This document shows, one piece after another, positions 1 to 5,373 of a stretch of DNA of 28,787 nt. Each line of letters starts with the position of its first letter. The stretch's first letter is position 1. The notes under the pieces are model-generated. The model was given only the letters and a program-made list of their open reading frames with translations. It was not told where the DNA came from and searched no databases. Origin of the DNA: CAYWJT01 sp964458655 (GTDB lineage: Bacteria; Acidobacteriota; Aminicenantia; Aminicenantales; Saccharicenantaceae). The stretch covers positions 1 to 28,787 of the forward strand of contig CAYWJT010000034.1 of assembly GCA_964458655.1 (NCBI GenBank), read 5' to 3'. The translations under genes and the position numbers were made by a program.

Positions 1-328
1 GGTCGCGTCGCCCAACCGCGAGACCGAGGGCATGAAGGACGGTTCGGACGCCATCGCCGACTGGCCGATCCTGAACGCCCTGCTCAATGCCGTGAGCGGG
101 GCCTCGTGGGTCTCCGTGCATCACGGCGGGGGAGTCGGCATAGGCCTTTCGATCCACGCCGGCATGGTCATCGTGGCCGACGGGACGAAGGCCATGGCAC
201 GCAGGCTGGAACGGGTGCTGACCGTCGACCCAGGGCTGGGCGTCGCCAGGCACGCCGACGCCGGGTATGAGGAAGCGGTCGCCTGCGCCAGGAAGAACAA
301 GATAAAGATACCGATGCTCGGGAGATGA
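1..328 (+). CDS. hutU: Urocanate hydratase (urocanase), C-terminal part
   Basis: The reading frame is open from base 2 and ends with TGA at 326-328; the 5' part lies outside the window. About 108 residues remain. They contain the urocanase C-terminal signature: GSDAIADWPILNALLN, then SWVSVHHGGGVGIGLSIHAG, then VIVADGT and RHADAGYEEA. The HHGGGVG stretch and the R-H-A-D-A-G-Y end are highly characteristic of the family, which binds NAD+ tightly and hydrates urocanate to imidazolonepropionate in the cytoplasm, the second step of histidine degradation. The rest of a hut operon, if present, would lie to the left. No terminator with a T tract is visible after the stop; the next gene is 238 bp away and has its own promoter. 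Family identity is seen directly in the sequence; the pathway role follows from the family. Confidence 0.95.
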   Translation, partial: VASPNRETEGMKDGSDAIADWPILNALLNAVSGASWVSVHHGGGVGIGLSIHAGMVIVADGTKAMARRLERVLTVDPGLGVARHADAGYEEAVACARKNKIKIPMLGR

Positions 329-349
329 ACGGGTCGCTCGGGCGCGCGC

Positions 350-436
350 GTCACAGTTTGTGCCGCGGGCGGCCGGCTCGAACCCGTTGATTGTCAAGCG
401 CTTGAAAGAGGGCGTGTCACACTCTGTGCCGCGCGG
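350..436 (+). repeat. Imperfect direct repeat (two ~18-bp copies, 66 bp apart)
   Basis: Copy 1 (350-367) reads GTCACAGTTTGTGCCGCG and copy 2 (416-433) reads GTCACACTCTGTGCCGCG, differing at two positions. They sit in the 238-bp non-coding gap between hutU and the small cysteine peptide gene, upstream of a sigma-54-like promoter. They could be paired binding sites for a regulator; no function can be read directly. Confidence 0.5.
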
Positions 437-443
437 GTGTGAC
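394..443 (+). promoter_or_regulatory. Palindromes: possible upstream activator sites
   Basis: TCAAGCGCTTGA at 394-405 is a perfect 12-bp palindrome. GTCACAC at 416-422 is matched by GTGTGAC at 437-443, an inverted repeat with a 14-bp spacer that embeds the second copy of the direct repeat. Both lie about 85-135 bp upstream of the -24/-12 element at 526-541, the usual distance for enhancer-binding activators of sigma-54 RNA polymerase. The symmetry is seen; the activator role is inferred. Confidence 0.4.
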
Positions 444-525
444 GCGGCCGCGCCGCGGGAGCGGAACGGCAACACTAACCATTTCATATCAAACAAGATA
501 CGTCCGCGCTAAAAATCCTCTTTTC

Positions 526-541
526 CGGCACGAAACATGCT
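526..541 (+). promoter_or_regulatory. Sigma-54 (RpoN) type -24/-12 promoter
   Basis: The sequence CGGCACGAAACATGCT matches the consensus TGGCACG-N4-TTGCW except at the first base and the first T of the -12 block. The diagnostic GG (527-528) and GC (539-540) are separated by exactly 10 nt. Transcription would start about 12 nt past the GC, near 551-552, just before an AAAGGAGG ribosome site at 554-561 and the ATG at 567. The resulting short leader fits well with the gene start chosen here. No comparable sigma-70 element was found in this gap. Confidence 0.6.
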
Positions 542-566
542 TATATCGGGCCGAAAGGAGGTCATC

Positions 567-800
567 ATGAAAAAAGCTGTTGCCGTCACTCTGGCGGGGA
601 TCGTCCTGCTCTCGGCGGGCCTGTTCTTCCCCAGGCAGGTGGCCGCGCACGACGTGGGCCACTGCTATGACGACTACGATGCCTGCCGCGTCCGGGCGTT
701 GAACATGGACACCACGGTGTTCAAAATGACGCTCGCGCTCACGCTCTGCGACATCGCGCTCGGCAGGTGCATCCTGGGCTTCGGCCAGCAGGAGGTCTGA
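567..800 (+). CDS. Small secreted peptide with two CX6C motifs
   Basis: Encodes 77 residues; I do not recognise the family. The ATG at 567 was preferred over the in-frame ATG at 537 because AAAGGAGG lies 5 nt upstream, the protein then begins with a classical signal peptide (MKK, hydrophobic residues 4-21, AxA-type site VAA at 25-27), and the putative sigma-54 start site lies between the two ATGs. The mature part of about 50 residues has four cysteines in a symmetrical layout: Cys33-x6-Cys40, 20 residues, Cys61-x6-Cys68. Both pairs sit in segments likely to be helical, so two disulfides could staple a helical hairpin. It is acidic near the N terminus (DDYD) and ends in QQEV. An intrinsic terminator follows directly, so it is probably made in excess over the propeller, thioredoxin-like and ABC genes downstream. 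It could be a secreted effector, a signalling or toxic peptide, or a periplasmic structural protein. Confidence 0.75.
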   Translation: MKKAVAVTLAGIVLLSAGLFFPRQVAAHDVGHCYDDYDACRVRALNMDTTVFKMTLALTLCDIALGRCILGFGQQEV

Positions 801-808
801 GGACGGGA

Positions 809-840
809 GGGGCCCTCTCCGGAGGGCCCCGGCTTTTTCT
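809..840 (+). terminator. Intrinsic terminator / attenuator after the cysteine peptide gene
   Basis: A perfect 9-bp stem GGGGCCCTC (809-817) / GAGGGCCCC (822-830) with a TCCG loop is followed by GGC and five Ts (834-838). It starts 8 nt after the stop of the peptide gene and lies before the propeller gene, whose own promoter is not visible. It may act as a leaky terminator setting the ratio of peptide to downstream products. Confidence 0.8.
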
Positions 841-857
841 CATCCAAAGCTTGGATG
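841..857 (+). other. Short perfect hairpin in the leader of the propeller gene
   Basis: CATCCAA (841-847) pairs perfectly with TTGGATG (851-857) across an AGC loop. It follows the terminator immediately and ends 7 nt before the purine-rich ribosome site GGAGGGAG of the gene starting at 874. It could protect a processed 5' end or act as an operator; the structure is seen, the role is unknown. Confidence 0.4.
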
Positions 858-873
858 TTTCGCGGAGGGAGAA

Positions 874-1872
874 ATGGGCAGGCTCGATTCACGGACCGCG
901 GCGGGCGCGCTGATCGTCTTGATGATGTCCTTCGTCAACTACGGAGGCCGGGCGGCGCCGGCCGACCAGAAGGTTTACAAGGTGAGCGAGGTCAGGGTGG
1001 CGGCCGAGGACTACGATGACGCCATTATCGCCAAAGCCGCTTTCCTCCTGGCCGAAGGCGACCGGTTGTTTGTGGTCGACAGCGGGGACCACGCCGTCAA
1101 GGTTTTCGACCGTGACGGCCGGTTCCTTAAGAAGATCGGCCGCAAGGGAAGCGGGCCGGGGGAGTTCGAAAGCCCTTCAGGTGTCTGCCGTCTTAAGGGC
1201 CGGCTGTTCGTGGCGGACGCTGGCAACGGGCGGGTGCAGGTCCTTAACGAGGAGGGCGGGTACATAAGCTCGTTCAAGCTTCCGTTCAGGCCGGACAAGG
1301 TGCACCTGGTGGACGGCCATCTGCTCCTCGTCACCAAGCTCGCCGGCGGCCGCGGCGTTTCTGAAAAAACGGTCCATATATTCGACCTCGAGGACCGGCA
1401 GGTCGGCATGTGCTTGGACAGCCTGGTTTCGAGCGACCCGATGCTCGACAGCCTCAGGAACCTTTTTTTCGTTTTGCCCGGAGAGGAGGGCGGGTTCTTC
1501 GTGGCCCGTGTCTATGACGACCGCCGCTTGCTTAGATTCTCCGGCGAAGGCCGGACGCTGGGCGGGATAGCCTTGGACGAAAGATACAGAGGCCGGCGGG
1601 TGGACCTGTCCCCGATAGGGAAAAAGGAGAAGCTGACCGCGCTCTGCTGGTCATGCGTCCGCGCCGGCGGGCTTTTCTACATACTGACCCCCGAGGCCCT
1701 GGAGGGCGGGGACGCCGGACCGGGACGAATCATCTATTCGGTCGCCGACGACGGCCGGGTCGTCGGAGAGATCGAGCTGCCGGAGCCGGTCACGCGCATC
1801 GCCGTCTCCGGCAGCCGCGTCTTCGCGGTCGACGTCTACGGCGGGCTCAGGATATTCGAGTTCGGACGATGA
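874..1872 (+). CDS. Exported NHL-repeat / 6-bladed beta-propeller protein
   Basis: Encodes 332 residues with a hydrophobic N-terminal export segment (about residues 9-27, TAAGALIVLMMSFVNYGG). The body carries NHL/propeller repeats, the clearest being DGRFLKKIGRKGSGPGEF, then LFVADAGNGRVQVL, with further blades starting at LFVVDSGDHAVKVFD and RVFAVDVYGGLRIFEF. The G-x-G-P-G-E-F and VAD-x-G-N-x-R-V-Q-V motifs are typical of the family, which forms a rigid disc that binds peptides, proteins or sugars and usually has no enzymatic activity. The start has GGAGGGAG 2-3 nt upstream and the length suits a six-bladed disc. The stop TGA overlaps the ATG of the thioredoxin-like gene by 4 nt, so the two are translationally coupled. 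In Bacteroidetes, such propellers often stand next to genes for short secreted peptides (NVEALA-type), a parallel to the cysteine peptide upstream; the parallel is inference. Confidence 0.85.
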   Translation: MGRLDSRTAAGALIVLMMSFVNYGGRAAPADQKVYKVSEVRVAAEDYDDAIIAKAAFLLAEGDRLFVVDSGDHAVKVFDRDGRFLKKIGRKGSGPGEFESPSGVCRLKGRLFVADAGNGRVQVLNEEGGYISSFKLPFRPDKVHLVDGHLLLVTKLAGGRGVSEKTVHIFDLEDRQVGMCLDSLVSSDPMLDSLRNLFFVLPGEEGGFFVARVYDDRRLLRFSGEGRTLGGIALDERYRGRRVDLSPIGKKEKLTALCWSCVRAGGLFYILTPEALEGGDAGPGRIIYSVADDGRVVGEIELPEPVTRIAVSGSRVFAVDVYGGLRIFEFGR

Positions 1873-2339
1873 GAAAGATCGCGGCGGCGGTCGTCTTTAT
1901 CATCGTGGGAGCGTTCGCGCTCGCGACCCCGGCGCCGGTCCGGCCGAGGCCGGCCGTCTATTCCAGCCTGGAGGAGGCCAGGCGCGAACTGCGCGGCCCT
2001 CTCCTGTTGGTCTTTTTCGCGACGGACTGCCCGGTCTGCTTCGAAGACCTTTTCGAGGCGCGCCGCCTGGCCGAGAGCCGGGACTGGCCGGTCGAGGTCG
2101 TCGGGGTCAACGGCGGCTCCCGCGAAGGCCTGCTGGAGTTCCTGGACAAGTGGCGCTGGGACCGGCCGGTCATCCTCGACAGGAAGAAAGAGCTGTTCAG
2201 GAAGCTCCGGGTAGACCTGGTGCCTTTCAAGGCCGTCCTGGTCGGGGAAGACGTCCTCTATCGCGACGGCCCGCTGACCCGGCCCGAGGCGCGTTATGAG
2301 GAGCTCGTCAAATGTCTGAGCGCTTTCTTTGGCCGCTGA
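1869..2339 (+). CDS. Exported thioredoxin-like (TlpA-type) protein
   Basis: Encodes 156 residues starting at the ATG that overlaps the propeller stop (ATGA, 1869-1872). Residues 1-21 form a signal peptide or membrane anchor (RKIAAAVVFIIVGAFALAT). The thioredoxin fold follows: LLLVFFATDCPVCFEDL with a CPVC redox pair at residues 54-57, VEVVGVNGGSREGLLEFL, and a cis-proline loop of the form VDLVPFKAVLVG. TlpA/ResA-like proteins face the periplasm and reduce, oxidise or isomerise disulfides in specific partners; CPVC and the lack of extra domains fit that class. The gene 3' end overlaps the permease gene by 28 nt. Its place in a cassette headed by a four-cysteine exported peptide suggests that peptide as substrate, but this is inference. 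It could alternatively serve cytochrome maturation, though no c-type cytochrome gene is visible nearby. Confidence 0.85.
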   Translation: MRKIAAAVVFIIVGAFALATPAPVRPRPAVYSSLEEARRELRGPLLLVFFATDCPVCFEDLFEARRLAESRDWPVEVVGVNGGSREGLLEFLDKWRWDRPVILDRKKELFRKLRVDLVPFKAVLVGEDVLYRDGPLTRPEARYEELVKCLSAFFGR

Positions 2340-3046
2340 CCCTGAGGCTAACCTGGGGGAAGACGAGGAGCTCGAGGTTCAGCCTGTTCCTGGCCGCGGC
2401 CTTTCCGGTTTCCATAGCCTGGCTCATCAAGAACGAAGGCGTCAGGGCGGGCGTCTCCGCCTTCCTGCTGCTTTTCCCGCACATTTTCCTGATACTGGCC
2501 CAGGATATGGTGAGGTCCGAGCTGGCGGGCGGCGTCCTGGAGAACGTCCTCTTCCTGGACGGCGCCTTCCGGCGCTACCTCTGGCTCAAGAACCCGGCCG
2601 TCCTGGCCATTGGAGGCGCCTACGCCGCCGGCCTGTTCGCCGGCCTGGCGGCGCTGGCGGCCGCGACGGGCGACCTGCGGCTCTCATTCCTGACCAGGTT
2701 CCTGCTCGGCCTCCTGGCAGGCGCTTATTACGTGGCGGCGGCCGGCTTGGCCAGTTATTATCTCAATTCCGGCTCCAACGCGCTCGTTTTCATCCTGCTC
2801 CAGTTCGCCGGATTCTTCGGCCTGCTGTTCTCGGCCGGCTCCCGGCCGGGTTTTGTCGATTATGTCATCGACGGCCGCTTGCCGAGCGTCGGCGCCAGGT
2901 TCCTTTTCCACGGGCTGCTGCTCGTCTTCCCCAACATCATCACCCTGCCCGGGCACGGCCGGTTCGCCTGGGTGCCGGCCGCGGGTCTGGCCCTCGGCCT
3001 TTACCTGCAAAAGCTGCTCGTCTCGCGCCTGGAGCTCAGGAAGTGA
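2312..3046 (+). CDS. ABC-type transporter membrane subunit
   Basis: Encodes 244 residues, starting inside the thioredoxin-like gene (28-nt overlap). About six hydrophobic segments are visible: near residues 23-40, 46-66, 92-117, 125-150, 155-176 and 218-236. It has no known enzymatic motif, and an ABC ATPase gene begins 9 nt after its stop. The size and layout resemble the membrane subunits of small ABC-2 type exporters, although I see no specific family signature, so the assignment rests on topology and neighbour. A charged N-terminal stretch (LRLTWGKTRSSRF) is cytoplasmic-like, matching the positive-inside rule. Together with the ATPase it would form an inner-membrane transporter; peptide export or extrusion of a self-toxic product are reasonable guesses given the cassette. 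Confidence 0.7.
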   Translation: MSERFLWPLTLRLTWGKTRSSRFSLFLAAAFPVSIAWLIKNEGVRAGVSAFLLLFPHIFLILAQDMVRSELAGGVLENVLFLDGAFRRYLWLKNPAVLAIGGAYAAGLFAGLAALAAATGDLRLSFLTRFLLGLLAGAYYVAAAGLASYYLNSGSNALVFILLQFAGFFGLLFSAGSRPGFVDYVIDGRLPSVGARFLFHGLLLVFPNIITLPGHGRFAWVPAAGLALGLYLQKLLVSRLELRK

Positions 3047-3055
3047 GGGGTCGCC

Positions 3056-3733
3056 ATGGTCGTCGTTGAAGGCTTGAGAAAGAGCTTCGGCCGGGTCGAG
3101 GCCCTGAAAGGGGCGAGCTTCTACGTCAAGGCCGGCCGGGTCACCGCCCTGCTCGGAGCCAACGGAGCCGGCAAGACCACGTCGTTGAAGGTCATCCTGG
3201 GCTTCCTTAGGCCGGACGCGGGCGGCCTGGAGCGCCGCTTCGAACGGGCCGGCTATGTCCCGGAGCATCCCGCGTTCTTTCCCTTCCTGAAAGGTTCCGG
3301 CGTCCTGGGGCTGACCTTCAGGAGCAGAGGCGTTCCCGGGCGGGAGCAGGGCAGGCTGGTCGAACGCTACGCGGGAAGGCTCAACTTCGACCCCGCCCTC
3401 CTTCGCCGGCCGCCGGTCGCCTACTCGAGCGGCACGGCCAAGAAATTCGCCTACCTGCAGAGCCTCGTCCTCGAGCCCGATCTCCTGGTCGTGGACGAGC
3501 CCTTCTCCGCGCTGGACCCGCCGTCCATAAAGGCGGCGCGTGAGCTCTTCCTGGAGCTGCGCGGCCGCGGCGTGACGCTCCTGCTGAGTTCACACCTGCT
3601 CGGCGAGATGCAGAGGGTCGCCGACGACGCCGTTATCATCAAGCAGGGGAGGGTCGCGGCCCAGTTCAGCCTGAACGGCGGCCGTTACATCGACCTGGAG
3701 ACTGAGTTCCTGCGGCTGGCCGGCGAAGACTGA
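3056..3733 (+). CDS. ABC transporter ATP-binding protein
   Basis: Encodes 225 residues, one nucleotide-binding domain. Walker A is GANGAGKTT (residues about 34-42), the Q-loop position reads AGYVPE (glutamate in place of glutamine, as in many ABC-2 ATPases), the signature motif is the divergent YSSGTAKKF instead of LSGGQ, Walker B is LLVVDEPFSALD, and the switch histidine lies in LLSSHLL. It hydrolyses ATP to drive the membrane partner encoded just upstream. The ATG at 3056 follows the permease stop by 9 nt with GAGGGG as a weak ribosome site, so it belongs to the same transcript. The protein is short and has almost no C-terminal extension. The cassette ends here; the next gene is convergent, and only a short GC-rich inverted repeat without a T tract separates them. 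Confidence 0.9.
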   Translation: MVVVEGLRKSFGRVEALKGASFYVKAGRVTALLGANGAGKTTSLKVILGFLRPDAGGLERRFERAGYVPEHPAFFPFLKGSGVLGLTFRSRGVPGREQGRLVERYAGRLNFDPALLRRPPVAYSSGTAKKFAYLQSLVLEPDLLVVDEPFSALDPPSIKAARELFLELRGRGVTLLLSSHLLGEMQRVADDAVIIKQGRVAAQFSLNGGRYIDLETEFLRLAGED

Positions 3734-3780
3734 GCCGTTCCGCGCTCCCGGAGTTCAGGCGCCGGACCCGGCGCGCTGCC

Positions 3781-5070
3781 TCAGATCACCGTGCCTTCCG
3801 GGATGACGGCGTTCTTGGGGATGACGATGATGCCGTCGACTATGAAGTGATTCTCCGACTCCTCCTTGATGACCCCGCGTTCGTTGAGCAGCCGCGCTCC
3901 GTGGCCGATCCGAGCGTTCTTGTCGATGATGGCGTTCCTTATCCGGCAGTCGCGGCCGATGCCGACGTCGGGGATGCCGGCCGCCCGGTTCCTTTCGAGC
4001 TCGGCCCCGGATTCGAAGTAATCCGCGCCCATGACCACGGTCCTTTCCAGGACCGAGCCCCGGCCGACACGGGACCGGATGCCGATTATGGAGCAGCTTA
4101 TCCGACAGCTTTCGATGATGCTGCCCTCGCAGAGGATGGCGTTCTCCACCTCGGCCGCGCTGAGCTTCGAGCCCGGCAGGAACCTGGCGTGGGTGAAGAC
4201 CGGCCGCTCCTCGTCGTAGAAGTTGAACCCAGGCAGCGGCCGGCAGAGTTCCATGTGGGCCTCGAAAAAGCTGCGGATCGTCCCGATGTCTTCCCAGTAG
4301 CCGTCGAAGAAGTGGGCGGCCACCCGCTCTTTGCCGATGGCCGAAGGTATGATCTCCTTGCCGAAGTCGGCCGCCGGGCTGTCCCGGAGCAGTCGCCTCA
4401 ACGTTTCCTGGCGGAAGACGTAGATGCCCATCGAGGCCAGGTGCGTGCGTCCCGCGGGCTCGATGCCGAAACGCCTCACGACCTCTTCCGGCACCTTCAT
4501 CCGCGCCAGCTCGGGCTCCGTATCGGGCTTTTCGGAGAATTCCTCCACCAGGCCGTCGGCCGAGACCTTCATGACGCCGAACTCGCGTGCTCTTTCCGCG
4601 GCTACCGGCTTGACCGCGATCGATATGTCGGCGCCCGTCCGGATGTGGTCGTCCACGAACCCGCGGTAGTCCATCCGGTAGAGATGGTCCCCCGACAGGA
4701 TGAGCACCAGCGCCTCCGGGTCCTCGATGAAGTTCAGGTTCCTGCGTACGGCGTCGGCCGTGCCCTGGTACCAGTCCCGGTGGTCCAGGGTCTGCTGGGC
4801 CGAAAGGATGGTGACGAAGTCCTTGAGGTGGAACTGGTCGAAGCGGTAGGTGGTGAAGATGTGACGGTGCAGCGACTCGCTGGCGAACTGGGTCAGGATG
4901 AATATGCGGCGGAAGTCGGAATGGACGCAGTTCGAGATGGGGATGTCGATGAGGCGGAAGCGGCCGCCGATGGGCACGGCCGGCTTGCTCCGGAAGCGCG
5001 TCAGCGGATAAAGCCTCGAGCCCTGCCCCCCGGCCAATATCAGGACCACGACGTTCGGAGCGGTCGCCAC
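3781..5070 (-). CDS. glgC: Glucose-1-phosphate adenylyltransferase (ADP-glucose pyrophosphorylase)
   Basis: Encodes 429 residues. The nucleotidyltransferase domain shows VLILAGGQGSRLYPLT, KPAVPIGGRFRLIDIPISNC, LSGDHLYRMDY, EEFSEKPD (sugar-phosphate lysine), LASMGIYVF and GYWEDIGTI; a left-handed beta-helix domain follows and ends in VIPEGTVI, as in cyanobacterial and plant-type enzymes of about 430 residues. The enzyme makes ADP-glucose from ATP and glucose 1-phosphate, the committed step of bacterial glycogen synthesis, and is normally controlled allosterically by glycolytic intermediates. The start is a GTG (5070-5068): an in-frame stop lies 9 nt upstream and no other start precedes the first beta strand. 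There is no SD, but a -10-like TAAGAT ends 6 nt before the GTG, so translation is probably leaderless. No other glycogen gene is in the window; pfkA lies on the same strand 2.8 kb upstream. Confidence 0.95.
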   Translation of the reverse strand: MATAPNVVVLILAGGQGSRLYPLTRFRSKPAVPIGGRFRLIDIPISNCVHSDFRRIFILTQFASESLHRHIFTTYRFDQFHLKDFVTILSAQQTLDHRDWYQGTADAVRRNLNFIEDPEALVLILSGDHLYRMDYRGFVDDHIRTGADISIAVKPVAAERAREFGVMKVSADGLVEEFSEKPDTEPELARMKVPEEVVRRFGIEPAGRTHLASMGIYVFRQETLRRLLRDSPAADFGKEIIPSAIGKERVAAHFFDGYWEDIGTIRSFFEAHMELCRPLPGFNFYDEERPVFTHARFLPGSKLSAAEVENAILCEGSIIESCRISCSIIGIRSRVGRGSVLERTVVMGADYFESGAELERNRAAGIPDVGIGRDCRIRNAIIDKNARIGHGARLLNERGVIKEESENHFIVDGIIVIPKNAVIPEGTVI

Positions 5071-5076
5071 GCCGGT

Positions 5077-5105
5077 ATCTTAACACGGACCGGCCGCCAA
5101 GTCAC
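5077..5105 (-). promoter_or_regulatory. Promoter of glgC, placed for a leaderless mRNA
   Basis: On the minus strand GTGACT (5105-5100) is followed after 17 nt by TAAGAT (5082-5077), and the GTG start codon begins 6 nt later. Four of six and about four to five of six bases match sigma-70 consensus. With this spacing transcription starts at or next to the start codon, and no SD is present. Confidence 0.45.
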
Positions 5106-5373
5106 CGGCTTTTTTAGGCGCACGAAAGCCGGAGTATCAGGGCAAGTCGGACCCCCATCGGTTCCAAGCCGAGGGACAGCCTGCTGTTGGTCCCGATATA
5201 GAGCGCCGTCCGAATTGGTCGGCTCGGGTCGGTGCGGCCGCCGCGGCAGGCCGTCGCCGTCAGGCCGGCAGGACGCGCGTAGTTTCAGGACCGGCCTGGT
5301 CCGGCGCAGTGCGGGCCGCGGGCAGGTCGTCTTGCCGCCCGCGGCTCTCTTGCGGCCGTGTGCTCCTGTCGCT
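5106..5373. other. Non-coding gap between glgC and the sortilin-like gene
   Basis: About 270 bp without a convincing gene. It holds a perfect 8-bp hairpin, CCGGCTTT (5105-5112) / AAAGCCGG (5125-5132), that touches the -35 of glgC and could act as an operator or as a terminator-like structure for the gene upstream. The stretch 5133-5314 is GC-rich with no clear signal. Confidence 0.5.
5315..5345 (-). terminator. GC-rich hairpin downstream of the sortilin-like gene
   Basis: GCCGCGGGC (5315-5323) and GCCCGCGGC (5337-5345) form a perfect 9-bp stem, 29 nt past the stop of the minus-strand gene. No T tract follows, so it may end or protect the transcript rather than be a strict intrinsic terminator. 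Confidence 0.35.

Noticed and set aside
537..566. Earlier ATG for the cysteine peptide gene
   Set aside because: No SD, overlaps the -12 element of the predicted promoter, and would put charged residues ahead of a clear signal peptide.
2329..3069. 246-residue + frame overlapping the permease
   Set aside because: Arginine- and glycine-rich shadow frame; the other frame has clear membrane helices.
3759..3774. GC-rich inverted repeat between the ABC ATPase and glgC as a terminator
   Set aside because: The stem is only 5-6 bp with a short loop and no T tract in either direction.
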